DNA of 64,000 bases from assembly GCA_023375675.1 (NCBI GenBank), contig JALQBC010000004.1, forward strand, positions 1,116,001 to 1,180,000, given 5' to 3'. This document shows, one piece after another, positions 9,671-20,699 of the stretch (positions within the stretch are counted from its first letter, which is position 1; the number at the start of each line of letters is the position of its first letter). Position numbers and translations under genes: made by a program. The notes beneath the pieces were generated by a model. That model had not been told where the DNA came from. It saw nothing but the letters and a program-made list of their open reading frames with translations, and made no database searches. The DNA is from Cytospora piceicola. Lineage: Eukaryota; Ascomycota; Sordariomycetes; Diaporthales; Cytosporaceae.

Positions 9671-11527
9671 TCAGGCATTTCGTTCGTGCTGATGTTGCCA
9701 GACACTGTCCACAGGCTCCTCACGACCGGCATTTAAAAGCACGTTTCTCTCCCCCATAACCTGCCTTTCAGCACGTTCCTTCAACATCCGCTCCATCGCC
9801 ACAATCGACTTCGGGCTCCCTCGGCCGCCTTCATTCCACCGCCACGGGGAGACCAAGTGCGCATAGAATCGCCTCAGATCACCAAGACCGGCCAGAGGGC
9901 CCAGAAGGCGCATGTAGGCCGATATAACCTTTACTCCCTGCTCCCACGTCATATTCACCCTGGACAAAGGTTGGTCCCAGTCGGACGCATCCATTGCTAT
10001 AAGACGGATAGTAAGGGCACCTACATTAAGCTTATCCCTTGCCCATTCGAGCGTGTGCTTCCAGTCCTGGAGGACTGCCTGACCCTCTGTTGGCCAGACA
10101 TCATGGTCCCATGCAGGGAAGACGAGTTCCAGGAAACGCAGGTAAGGGAGGCAGTCTCTAGGGACCCTTTCCCTCAGGAATATGCTCGCCCCGAGGCGAG
10201 GGTATGGGTAGCCCTCATTAGGCCCGATAAGGCTATCTCTCTCAACCTCGCGATTCCACGGCAGGTGAGAATGGCGGTCGAAGACGACAAATCGATTGCC
10301 GGAGTAGAAGACTGCCTGAGCCTCCTTATAGAGGGTTTTGCAGACAAGGAAGAATGCCTGCGGTGACGTCCAGCACTTACATACCAGTGTGGATGACGAA
10401 GCACTGTGCATTTTACGACAGAAGCAGCCAGGGGACGGATGGGGGAAGGTCAAATCGCAACGATCAAATTGGCAGCCGAAGTGACGGGATGGCGGGCAGG
10501 TTTCTCCCATGAATTCTTGGTTTGCACAATATGTTGTGCCGACAATGAACCCCTGGTTTTGCAAACTCCAACGGACCTCAGTCCAAGGGGTGACAAGATC
10601 TGTATACTGCAGAATACGCAAACGAAGTTCGGCGGGGAGACGGAGGAGTCCAGGCGGAGAAATAGAGGACGGCTGTTCCAGAAGACTTGGTGTCCAAGGT
10701 GAAAGTGGCGGTATAATATGACGAGCTCGTAACACCGTCTCGTGGGCCAGGTGTTGAAGCTGATGGTCCGGCTCTTGGCAAAGTCGAACAGAGCAGTCCT
10801 TGAGCCTTGGGAGACGTAGGAGCGATATAGTTACCGACCTGGCTGCTTGCATTCCGGTTTTCGTGGGCTCAGGGCAAACGTCGCAAACCACGGCTAGATC
10901 CAAGACGCCCACCCTTATCGCGGACGCAAGATATGAGATGGTCCGATCCCACTCAGCAAGCCTTGGGTCCAGGCCATCGATGGGGTCATCGTGCCGATGT
11001 TTTACGCCGGAGTTGCAATCCGAAGCGTATTGTCTTTGACAACACGGTTCACCGTACACCCAGTCTGCATTTGATGTTCGAGTCGTGAAATGGCACGACG
11101 ACTCGGCCAGAATGACTTTCAAATACGTCAGAGACGCGCAGGTCGGTGGCCTGAGATTCCGGAGCGGCTCGAGGGATTGCCGCTCGCTGAACCGTATTGA
11201 GAAACGATTCGTGGCGTACAGAAGGCGGGTTAGTTCACGATAAAGAACACGGCATGAAACCAGAAGGCCGTAAAATCCAATTTGACGCTGGTCGGGCCGA
11301 CGAGGGCCGTTGAGGTTGAAGATGCGAGTTCCTCCTTCATCGGCCAGCTCGTAGGCAGTGGGTCCGCGGACGCCGATATATTCATAGATGAGCGCTCGGA
11401 GTGATGGCTGCAGTCGTAGGATTTCGGGCTCCTGATGATGGCTCGTCTGGGGGTCATGAGGGTCTTGGGCCTCCCAAACGACGTCGTGTTGCGCCATGCT
11501 GGTCGAATCGTCGACATCGTGATTCAT
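9671..11527 (-). CDS. Large protein with two tandem F-box-like modules
   Basis: The chosen start is the ATG at 11527 (MNHDVDDSTSMAQ), giving 618 residues. An ATG at 11779 would add 84 residues that look non-native and lie opposite a Ser/Thr-rich relic. The protein holds two copies of a fungal F-box-like module. Module one has LRLQPSLRALIYEYIG (residues about 36-51) and SCRVLYRELTRLLYATNRF (about 91-109). Module two has LRLPAELRLRILQYTD (about 295-310) and VCKTLYKEAQAVFYSGNRF (about 385-403). Such modules occur in lineage-expanded fungal proteins that may act as SCF adaptors, but partner binding is not shown by sequence alone. No intron is evident. Confidence 0.7.
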   Translation of the reverse strand: MNHDVDDSTSMAQHDVVWEAQDPHDPQTSHHQEPEILRLQPSLRALIYEYIGVRGPTAYELADEGGTRIFNLNGPRRPDQRQIGFYGLLVSCRVLYRELTRLLYATNRFSIRFSERQSLEPLRNLRPPTCASLTYLKVILAESSCHFTTRTSNADWVYGEPCCQRQYASDCNSGVKHRHDDPIDGLDPRLAEWDRTISYLASAIRVGVLDLAVVCDVCPEPTKTGMQAARSVTISLLRLPRLKDCSVRLCQEPDHQLQHLAHETVLRARHIIPPLSPWTPSLLEQPSSISPPGLLRLPAELRLRILQYTDLVTPWTEVRWSLQNQGFIVGTTYCANQEFMGETCPPSRHFGCQFDRCDLTFPHPSPGCFCRKMHSASSSTLVCKCWTSPQAFFLVCKTLYKEAQAVFYSGNRFVVFDRHSHLPWNREVERDSLIGPNEGYPYPRLGASIFLRERVPRDCLPYLRFLELVFPAWDHDVWPTEGQAVLQDWKHTLEWARDKLNVGALTIRLIAMDASDWDQPLSRVNMTWEQGVKVISAYMRLLGPLAGLGDLRRFYAHLVSPWRWNEGGRGSPKSIVAMERMLKERAERQVMGERNVLLNAGREEPVDSVWQHQHERNA

Positions 11528-11599
11528 ATTGCTAAGGTTGGAAGAGGTGAAGCTCAAATTTGGTGTCACCTCACTTGGGGCTTTTCTTTTTGTGACGTG

Positions 11600-12450
11600 G
11601 CCCAACGGCCCCCAAAAATGGCTATAGCGGCGAAGACAAGGGTCACCAAGACTGCCAAAACAACTTCCTCTGCTAACACAGCCTCGTCTGCGAAAACAAC
11701 CTAGTCTATCAAAATAACCCATCTTCTGAAGCCACTTCATCGGTAGAAGCGACTTCGTCAGCCCAAACAACCTCCGCATCCATCATGCTTCCTACTCCAA
11801 CAATCTTGAAAGCTTCTAGCAGCCAGATCTCCGCTGCCAGCCAGATAATCTATGACAGCTTGACATCCAACAGACCCACAACGCTTTCTACCAACACCAT
11901 GTCTGTTCGGAGTTGACCATCGCCAAGCCAACGATTGAGGGGGTTCCCTTCACCTACCCCCTGAGTGACCAGACAGCGTTTGATAAGCGTCTCGCGGCAG
12001 CGACAATAGCAGCATACTATGTAGTTGCCTTGCGCCGCTTGAAGAAGTAGTCTTTTCCCAGCGCTAATTCGATGGAGAAGGAGTAGCTAGCCGCTTGAAC
12101 ATAATGTTATTCTTATATAACTTACATAGTCCTCAACGACGTTATATACATGTCAATTACCTATACTGCTACACTGTTCACACAGTTTATACAATTAGGT
12201 GGAGCTATACTAGTAGTGTTAAGCGCATATATAGGCTGTCTGTGTCTATTAATAACACTATAGGCTACTGTATAGCTAAATGTAGTACATATTGAGTAGT
12301 TAGCTTCAATGTTTATTCTCACGACGTTGTCGTAGGGTCACTCTATGATGCACCTGTTCCCTTACATGTCCCGGTACCCATGAAGGATGTCATCCAAGGA
12401 ATTCTTGTCCCTTTGGCCTTCGTTCCCCTGTTTAGCAAATTATAACCTTC
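11600..12450 (+). pseudogene. Ser/Thr-rich coding relic interrupted by AT-rich DNA
   Basis: Coding-like segments appear in different forward frames: a Thr/Ser/Ala repeat tract (KTAKTTSSANTASSAKTT, then SSEATSSVEATSSAQTTSAS) at about 11630-11800, a block LTIAKPTIEGVPFTYPLSD ending in a TAG near 12048, and FNVYSHDVVVGSLYDAPVP with 27 further residues at about 12308-12445. The strong AT-rich stretch at 12095-12300 separates the last two. No continuous frame can be built with plausible introns, so this looks like a decayed cell-surface-type gene. It could alternatively be several unrelated fragments. Confidence 0.3.
12095..12300. repeat. AT-rich, RIP-like insert
   Basis: About 200 nt of very AT-rich sequence, rich in TATA and TpA steps, sits abruptly between less biased flanks. 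It resembles DNA altered by repeat-induced point mutation. No transposon ends could be identified. Confidence 0.35.
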
Positions 12451-14038
12451 GGTAAACTCCGATGGTCGTTTCACTTCAGTACTTGCTATATTCCGGGCAA
12501 TACATCTATTTCTAAAGCATATTTGGCATACCTAGGCATGCCTCAAGATGTCCCGCACGTCAGGATTTCGTCTCACCCAAGAAACTGGATAACGTTCCTT
12601 AGCTACTTAGGTGACGTTTCATCTCGAAGACGTTAATAGTGAGACTGTTCTACTGGAACAATATACAAAGCCGTTTTCTGTCGATCATTGCTAAGTGCAC
12701 ACTGTAGCAAGGGAGGACTTTCAGGGTGTACCTCTTGGCATACAATATCCGTGACACTTGCAACGGCCAGTTGTCGGTGAGGCTCTTTCTGTGTAAGCTT
12801 ACATAGTACCACATTTGTGTAAGTGAGCCTGATCGTTCAATGTTGTGCTGATTCAACCATTGAAAATTGTTTCTACAGATTGTGGCGGTTTGCAGTGTGC
12901 GGCACTGTGATTTGAATAGGGATGCCATACCGCAGACAAGCAACGGCCTGGCCGCCGTTATGTATACACAACATGCATACACAACGCAAAGCTACGGTAA
13001 TCACATTCAGCCGAGGGTACCACATGACTGGCGGCACTGAAATCTCCACGTCTAATCGAGAAAGCCACAAGCTTCTTCTTTATGTACAGGTTCTCCGGCT
13101 ACTACCTATCTAACGATTGAGCAGAGCTCGTCCAGGATGCAATATAGAATGAAACTTGAGATTCTCCAACTGCCGACTAACTCAACCGAGTGAGTGGAGG
13201 GATGTCAATTATGTATGATTCATGTTATAATTACTCATATACCATATAATTACCAATGGAGGCAGCCACATCTTGAACCACAAGCACTAGGAATAATGAT
13301 AACGAATGTACACGTGGCACGCTCATGAAAACCTGATAGATCTGTTTCTCAGTAACTAGAGAAGATCCCAACGGGAAATACTTTGTTATCGGAAAACAGA
13401 CCCAGGGAAGCAAACCGCACATGGCCAAACCTACCTGAGAACTAAGAGGCACAAGACGTCATCACACTTTTGCTTATTATTGCCACTGTCTATATGCCGG
13501 TCTATATGAGGTCTGAACAGATTCCATCACGGAAGACTGCATGTGGCGACGTAGGAGGGAACGTGAAGCCGGGCGCGAAAATTTAGCTGGCCGTAGGAGA
13601 ACGCCTTGGCAGGACGAAGCCCAGCCAGTCAGTGTCACATATTAGTGGAGGTGCGTGGCTGCCCCAGGTAGGCAATCGAAGAGGGTGACTGGCGCTCGTA
13701 GGATGGGTGGAAAGGAATGAATCAGAAGTTCATGTGTCCATATGCCCAGTCCAGTCCCCAGTGCCTTCCTCGTGTGACACAACCAGCCGAATCGTTTCTG
13801 TCGAACAGAACCACTGCACTAGCCAACTAAAAGGGTGACCACCCCTAGAGAACTAGGAATGAATCTGGTCTGATAGCTGTTCCAACAGTTTCGCATGACC
13901 GAGTTCAATGGTTTGTCTCTGCACTGTGATTCAAGTATTTGTTTTTCATGGATCGCAAACTACCACTAGTAAGATCGGAATTCAAGTAAAGGAACTATTT
14001 AGCCCGGTTTGAAAAGAATTGTAATTTGAAGGAGTTAT
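12451..14038. other. Intergenic, gene-poor
   Basis: No coding region with convincing composition is seen over about 1.6 kb. Short frames on both strands appear to be chance. Confidence 0.5.
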
Positions 14039-14320
14039 ATGTGCCACACGCTCAGGAAGACACCACAGTCCGTCCAGTACTATTTAATTATGGCAGTAAC
14101 AAGCGCCCTCTTTCTCGTTTTTATTTTCATGGTACTGTTGTTTACCACTTGCGGATTTTGCGTAATGGCAGGAAAAATCGGGGATAGCCACTTATTGAGG
14201 AATATGGGAAGTTATTGGAAACCCTGGAGACGTCGAAATCGTGAGGAGCCGCCTCAGGTTCCAGAGGCAGCCTCTCAGAATATCACCAGATTGCATAAGG
14301 AGACACCCATGCCAGTGTAA
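14039..14320 (+). CDS. Small single-pass membrane protein, unknown
   Basis: A 93-residue frame from ATG 14039. Residues about 17-42 form one strong hydrophobic helix (MAVTSALFLVFIFMVLLFTT), followed by a Cys-containing turn, a basic cluster (WRRRNREE) and a polar tail. The positive-inside rule predicts a cytoplasmic C-terminus. No family is recognised. A second, similar small ORF lies 250 nt downstream on the same strand, so the two may be related or form a lineage-specific pair (inference). Chance is possible. Confidence 0.4.
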   Translation: MCHTLRKTPQSVQYYLIMAVTSALFLVFIFMVLLFTTCGFCVMAGKIGDSHLLRNMGSYWKPWRRRNREEPPQVPEAASQNITRLHKETPMPV

Positions 14321-14570
14321 GAGAATAATACTACATGATACAATACAGCTATATCGTAATGTTCATTGAATGAAGCTCTTCAGTTGAATGCAATTACTTC
14401 AGTGACAGGTTGCAACAAGGTCCATAAGTTCATGGCGACCAAGATATATAGGGCTAGTTACTATGCCTAACTACAATTCTCCGAAAGCTTTACAACGAGC
14501 AAGTCTAGACACAAGCAAGCAGACCGCACAGCTCAATTAACAACCGAAGATAACCGAAAAACCTACAATA

Positions 14571-14825
14571 ATGGAAGCCCCCACAGTTCTCAACATAATA
14601 ACATCCATCCTCCTTCTGATAAGTCTCATTTGCACTTGGGTATTTCTGGCCAGGAGAGCAAGACCACAGAGAGGAGTGCCCACAGGAGCAGTTCCCACTC
14701 CTTAGGACAACTGGGAAAACCGCCGCATGGATGATGCACAGTGGCAATATCAGGGAGGAGTGGATATGAGACAGCCGGAAAGGACTTACATGCAGTACTC
14801 ATTGTACGAAGGTCACGATAATTAG
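14571..14825 (+). pseudogene. Small single-pass membrane protein interrupted by an in-frame TAG
   Basis: ATG 14571 opens a frame of 44 codons: a hydrophobic helix (IITSILLLISLICTWVFL), then a basic stretch (ARRARPQRG) and a Pro-rich end before TAG at 14703-14705. The same frame continues without another stop for 39 codons, encoding a polar tail (DNWENRRMDDAQWQYQGG...) that ends at TAG 14823-14825. The tail has typical protein composition. TAG differs from CAG (Gln) by one C-to-T change. Readthrough, a nonsense allele, or a genuinely 44-residue peptide are the alternatives. Confidence 0.4.
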
Positions 14826-15438
14826 AATGGTGAGCGAGATGGGAGGGAACAATAGAGACGATAGGAAAATGGGTGTAAGTCCTTGATATTTTAGGTAATA
14901 GTTTAAGTGGTCTCTGAGGGAAGGGAAGGCCCCTATATATACCCTAGGGTAATCGTTTAGTCAGGTTGACCTGACGGCAGTCAGGTGACCCCGTGGGCCT
15001 AATGTTATCAATTATCTAGATTACTAGATCTCCGATATAGCCTCACACTCATGAGATAGATTAGGGCGTGTATAGACGAAATATACCTTCTTTGGGTTTT
15101 GCAGGTGTGATGTACTACGCAGCTCGGTCGTGACACCGCTCGTAACCTGAAGTCCTAACGAATACATGCAAGACTATAGGATCCTTACTGACTCAAGGCT
15201 GATTTACTAGCAACGCCAAGGACCGCTTTTAAAGTGTATTCAATGTTGGCATTGAAGAAGGGGGGAAACAATGCAAAATAGCGACACCCTGCGATTATGG
15301 CCCTAGGCTTCTGGAGCCCAGCAATATATATCCACCGAAACGCCTGTCCCATGCAAACCTCGAACCCATCGCCGCAATTTGAGGACTGAGTACATAAACT
15401 AAAACTCTCCCCGGCTAAAAAGAAGCAGAAGGGTCCTC
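14826..15438. other. Intergenic
   Basis: 3' flank of SRP54. It contains a palindromic CCCTAGGG at about 14944. No gene is supported. Confidence 0.5.
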
Positions 15439-17126
15439 CTACCTTCTCCCGCCACGGCCAGCACCGCCAGCACCTCCTCCCATACCGCCCATACCACCCA
15501 TCATCCCGCCCATCTGCTTCATCAAAGCGTTCATGTCCATACCGCCCAAATTTGGCATACCGCCACCTCCCGGGCCACCACCACCGCCCAGCATCTTCAT
15601 CATGCTAGACAGGTCAGGCATGCCACCACCGCCGCCTCCCGCACCGCCTCCCATGCTCTGGAGCCGTTTCTGCATCGCCGCCATCTGCTGGGCCTTGTTA
15701 CCGCCTCCCATAGAGGCCTGAGCGCGCTGCATGTTCTTCATGTTGCCGCCCATCTTCTTGGCCATACCGGCCATCATGCGCTGCTGCGTGAGCAGGTCCT
15801 CGACCTCCCGGACGCTCGTGCCGGACCCTTTGGCCACGCGCGTCATGCGCTCTGGCTGGTCGATGAACAGCTTGCCGTCCGAGTCGAGCTCCTTTTTGGT
15901 CATGGAATCGCAGATGTAGAGCATCCTGCGGAGCTTTGCGTTTCCCTCGTCGTCGTCCATGCCCGCCATCATGTTGCTCATTCCGGGTATCATGCCAGCC
16001 ATTTTCGAGAGCGGCCCCATCTTCATTATGTTGGAAAGCTGGTCCCTCAAATCGCGGATGGTAAAGACACCCTCGGTGATGTGCTTGATCGTGTCCTTCT
16101 GGTCCAGCTTGAGGGACTGCACGTGCTCCACTAGGCCCGCCATGTCGCCCATTCCCAGCAGCTTCGAGACGAACTGCTTGGGCACGAAACGCTCGAGGTC
16201 AAGCATATGCTCACCTGTTCCGATAAACACGATGGGGGTGTGTGTTGCCGCAACGGCGGAGATCGCACCACCTCCACTGGCATGGCCATCCGTCTTGGTG
16301 ATGATAATGGCTCCGAAATCAGACGCCTCTTTGAAGGCCTTTGCCTGTGCCTCCGCCTGCTGACCTATACTTGCGTCAAGTACCATAATGGTGTCGTCTG
16401 GCTTGACCGCCCGCTGAATGTCGATCATTTCTTGGAAAAGCGCCGACTCTTGCCTGTGTCGTCCTGAGGTATCCACGATAATGACCTCAAACTTTTCCTT
16501 CCGGAACTTCTCAACACCCTCTCTCGCCACGACCGCAGGGTCCGTTTCCGTCAAACTACCGTAGTATGGGATCTTGGCCTTGGTAGCATTCTGCTTCAAC
16601 TGGTCGAAGGCACCTGCTCGGAAAGTATCGGCACAGACCATACACGATTTGAAACCCCTAGCCTGGTAATGTCTCGCCAGCTTCGACACCGTGGTGGTCT
16701 TTCCGGCACCCTGCAGACCGACGAACATGATAACGTTTGACCGGCCCTTCTTGGGCTTGAAGGGCTCATTGTGCGGGTTGACGAGATTGACAAGCTCGTC
16801 GAAGACGGCCTTCTGGATCAGGCGCTTCTTGTTGACGGCGGGGGGCAGCTCTTTGAAGTTGACGGTGGACTTGATGGATTTGCGGAGTTGTTGGACGAGG
16901 CGAACGTTGACGTCGGCTTCGAGGAGGGCGGCGGAGATCTCTTTGATCATGCCATCGAAGGCCTGTGGGAGAGGGGATAAGTCAGCAAGTCAGGACTTGG
17001 GCATGGCCGTAGAAAGAAGGCGTGGCAATGCGCCTTGAGGACACTCACCTTCTCGTCGAGATTGGGTGCCCGAGTAAGGTCGGACACAGCCGTGTTGATA
17101 CGGCGGCCAAGATCTTGAAGAACCAT
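15439..17126 (-). CDS. SRP54: Signal recognition particle 54 kDa subunit
   Basis: Two exons, 17049-17126 (26 codons, [20 protein letters not shown]...) and 15439-16962, are separated by an 86-nt intron (GTGAGTGT...CCACAG), giving 533 residues. SRP54 is the GTPase of the signal recognition particle. It binds signal sequences at the ribosome and docks to the SRP receptor at the ER. Visible parts are the N-domain helices, the P-loop [10 protein letters not shown] at about residues 108-117, DTSGRHRQE (G3), TKTDG (G4), then the Met-rich M domain. The C-terminal tail after about residue 460 is an unusually long Gly/Met/Pro low-complexity tract ([27 protein letters not shown]), common in fungal SRP54. 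The first exon supplies the conserved start, so the model is firm. Confidence 0.97.
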
Positions 17127-17545
17127 GGCGCCTGTATTCTGCTGTTGGTATTGATGTTAAGTTTGTCTTGAGGTGAACAACAGAAAGGAAGCTGTGGTTT
17201 TTGGCGGATGGGTGATGATGGTGTTGAGGAATCGAGAGGGAAGGCGAAGCAGTGGCCAAAATGACGGATGCGCCAGACACGGTCGCAAAGTTCCAGAAGC
17301 TTGAAGCCTGCCGGATTCGCGGGGGGCGTGGGGAAAGGTGCAGGGGCCCACATCGATTGGCTGATGTTAGTGGGTTGATGAGTCAGCAGATCACCACTAC
17401 CATTGACCTGACTTCACTCTGTACAAGTAATATTGACCGTTTGGATCCAGATCATTTCACGGACTTGATAAGCAAGATCGGTAACTACTAATTACAGATT
17501 TGCTACATAACATAATAATTACTGGCCGTCCCACGATCCACTGAT
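17127..17545. other. Intergenic between SRP54 and the Zn2Cys6 gene
   Basis: SRP54 promoter and 5' UTR, plus the 3' flank of the regulator gene. No gene is supported. Confidence 0.5.
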
Positions 17546-19949
17546 TCACGGCTCCAACTCGGCAGCATTCACGCCGGACGTTCCCCTCATCAAGCTATCA
17601 AAGAACGCCATGTCAACACCCTGGAAGGTCCAGTCATCGACGGTGGCCGCAATGCCAGGAAGTATCACATCCGGCTGCAGAGTGATTTCTTCTTGACCAG
17701 AGCTAGAGTATCGCAGCATGGACTGCTGCCCATCATGATCCGGTGCTTGCGCGTTCGGCCGCTCCCTTGAGAACGAGGAGCCCTGGGCCATGTCGTGCAG
17801 GGGCCTAAACGTATGTTGTTGTTGCTCATTCGTAGGCGGCGACGTATGAGGAGATAGAGACGTGAACGCATCATCGTTCAATGTGGCAAGTGTTGACCCT
17901 CTCTGTGGAAACGATTCAGCCGGGAAGTTCTGATGCAGCCGAAGTGATGCTGCATTCCCGAGCAATGGCTCTCGCGAGACGGGACCCTGGCGAGCAATCT
18001 TGATAATGCCGAGGTACGGAATATGCAAGTGAAGCTCGTCGCCTTTCTTATCAATGCCCTCCTCCACACCGCCCTCATCTCCTACACTCCTGGCGGTGTA
18101 GTTGCTTCCTTCAGCTGCGTCCGCTTCGATGTCGAGTAGCTTTTGAATCAATTCGGCACTTTTTTGTGTGACTTCATCCTTGTTCACGTGGCTAATCACA
18201 TACATTCTCCCCAGGGCTTGGTCCAGCATGGCGTGGTCGCTTAAGCGCTGGTGAGCCAGGAAGTTGGTCGATGCTCGATGATGATGAGCGTCGAGATGAG
18301 CAAGCAACAGTGTCATTGCCGCCAAGAGAGCAAAGAAGTCCACTGGCCGCGAGCAAGTCGATATCGGGTTGAAGCTTCGATGAGCAATGAAGCGTGTCAT
18401 TATCTCCCGGCTAGCATTGACGCAAGTTATCTTAGAGTAATCGTGCTCGGTGTTGTCGCCGATACCATGCATCATGTACGGCAGATGGAGCTGGATCAAC
18501 AGGCCATAGTAGTAGACCTGGGCCCCCAGTCGTACTGTCTCCAAAAGGGTATCCGGTGATCCAGGCGTGAGGCTGTAGAAGTTCGCCGGACGCCAAAAGC
18601 TTGCTGGCATGCTCTTGGACACCTTCAACAGCTCCGAGTCAATGGATTGCGTTGTTGTGATCTCGCTCGTGGCAACTGCATTTTCGTTGCGTTCCAAGAT
18701 GCGAGATGCAATGACTGTGAGTTGTCGCTCGAATCCTCCTAGGGGTGGTTCAGGCCGTAAGATCGACATGGCTCCCATGTTCTTGCCAGATGTGCCCTGG
18801 GGCAGACCGAGCAACAGGCTGAGATGACGATCCATATAAATGATGCGGAACCACAGGAACTCTGGGTCGGCATCAAGCTCTGGGTTGATGCGTTTTAGTG
18901 GTGGCATGGGATAGCGGTGAAGGCCCATCAACTGGGCGACTGTCATTGCCCTACGATAAACGGCCCAAGCCCTTCGAAGGTTGCCGCAGTTGATCTCGAA
19001 TACACCCTCCAGGATGATGCAAATCAGACTCTCGACGGTTCCGTGCATCTCGTCCTTGGTTGTTACCCATGTCGTAGCAGCCGACACCATGCGCTGCATG
19101 AGTCTGCTCGGTGGTTCAGAGAGGCCAAGGAACTTTTCTCCGGGCTCGCTCCGTAGAGTGATTGCAAACATGAGCATACGTTTGGCCAAAATAACCGGGT
19201 GTGTGTTGGGACCATCAAGTTCAGCCATAGGGTAAGGTGCCGCCAGCGTCTCGTGTGTTAGCTTGCTATGTGGCTGAGTGTTGACCAGATCGGTGTATAG
19301 CGACGGTCTCGAGCTCTCTCTCAGCAGAATCTTGGCATCTCCCTCGGCCGGAAAGGCTGCCAACAGGTAATGAAGGGCTGTAGTTTCGGTTGCAGCTTGG
19401 CCCGATGCCCCTTGTGAGTCCGGTGTGAGGACTGATGAACTTGGAGCGGACTCTACGAGACTCTGGACGAAGATTAGGGAAAATAGTCAGGCCTCTTTTG
19501 GTGGCTTGTGTACGTACATCTGCAGGTGTGAGAGGAGCTCGAATTGAAGAGGAGGTTGAATCTGTAGAGCGGGTTTGTATGGCATCGGCGTTTGAATGCC
19601 GCCTGTTCTGCCCCGGCTCTCCTCCGATATGGCTTGTTGCGCCAACATGGTTGCTGGAAAGAATATCGTTCATAAAGTTCTCGACTTTTGAGATGCGATC
19701 ACCAAGAACTAGGTGGCCTTTCAGTGCCGGAGACAAATCTTCAGGCATGTCCTGACTGACACAAGGTGCACGCCGGCGCTGGCAGCCATTGCATTTGATA
19801 TCTTCGGACGATGCGAAAATGCACCTGGTCTTCCGCCGTTTACATTCCCAGCAAGATCGTGTCCCTTTACGAACCTTCCTCCGTTTGACTGGTAATTCTT
19901 GGTGCAGTATTGCGGGTGTCGGCTCCTCTTCCATGCCGTCCTTCATCAT
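17546..19949 (-). CDS. Zn2Cys6 fungal transcription factor
   Basis: Two exons, 19518-19949 and 17546-19462, are separated by a 55-nt intron (GTACGT...CTGAC...CGTCCAG), giving 782 residues. The binuclear zinc cluster is complete: C33, C36, C43, C53, C56 and C63 with spacing CX2CX6CX9CX2CX6C, preceded by a basic RRKVRKGTR stretch. A short coiled-coil-like segment (ISKVENFMNDIL) follows. The middle homology (fungal_trans) region covers roughly residues 170-480, with the family-typical LRRAWAVYRRAMTVAQLMGLHR. The C-terminus is Gln/Ser-rich, as in activation domains. It is transcribed divergently from an MFS transporter, and their 750-bp shared promoter carries four TCGGCGGAA elements, which suggests it regulates itself and the transporter (inference). 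Confidence 0.9.
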
Positions 19950-20699
19950 GGCTGGTTGTCGTCACTGATGAGCGTCCAACGCGGCGGAGAAGTTCGACGT
20001 GGGCTTATGGAGCATGTTATTGGGGTGTTACCGCGTAGTAATGAGCCGTGGATGGTAAGCCCGAAGGATCGCATGTATGTGCACACGCCGTGGTGGCGTC
20101 CCACGGGTTCTTAATTCCGCCGACACGGGCGAGCGGCCCCCTTTGTTTTCGCCGCATATATCCGCCATAATTAATACGCAGCTCCAATTCGTCATCGGCG
20201 GAAAGTGAATACTCTTCAACCGAATGTGTATGGCGTTCACCCATCTCGGCGGAACACTTCTTGCAGTCAACTGGGATGGTTGCATCGCCAAAATATGGTG
20301 TGCCAAGGTGTGCCATGCTCGCCCATTTCGGCGGAAAGAGTTTGCGACATTGGATATCATGCAAATATCGTGAGTACATAGGTAGGTAGTGCCCCAACGA
20401 GACGTTCTCTTCAGTGTGAGCTACCTCCGTACCTGTTGATCACAGTGTATATTCAGTGCCAGTCGTGGAATCCCTGTTGCCGCGTCAAACATCGACATTA
20501 TCGCAGAGCATAGTGCTAATCTTTTACCATCCACTTATGCATTGCCTCGTACCCACCAGCCCAAGCTCCTGAACTAAAGGTAGTTATGCTTGTCCAGGTT
20601 CTATATACGGGAGAACAAGAATATTGACAACCGTACTTTGAATAGTGGACCCTTCCTCTTCTTGTCGACCTTCGACTGGTGCCTCCTTCCTGGCCAAAT
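19950..20699. promoter_or_regulatory. Divergent promoter with four TCGGCGGAA elements
   Basis: Exact 9-mers TCGGCGGAA occur at 20195-20203, 20246-20254 and 20328-20336, with the reverse complement TTCCGCCGA at 20115-20123. Looser matches lie at 19981 and 20161. A CGG core is the known half-site of Zn2Cys6 factors. The sites lie between a Zn2Cys6 gene and a transporter gene, closer to the regulator (165 to 390 nt from its ATG). Confidence 0.6.

Noticed and set aside
11528..11779. 84-residue N-terminal extension of the F-box-like protein
   Set aside because: It is rich in Arg, Gly and Cys with unlikely composition and lies opposite a Ser/Thr-rich plus-strand relic; the ATG at 11527 is preferred.
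15533..15721. Proline-rich plus-strand frame
   Set aside because: Opposite strand of the Gly/Met-rich tail of SRP54.
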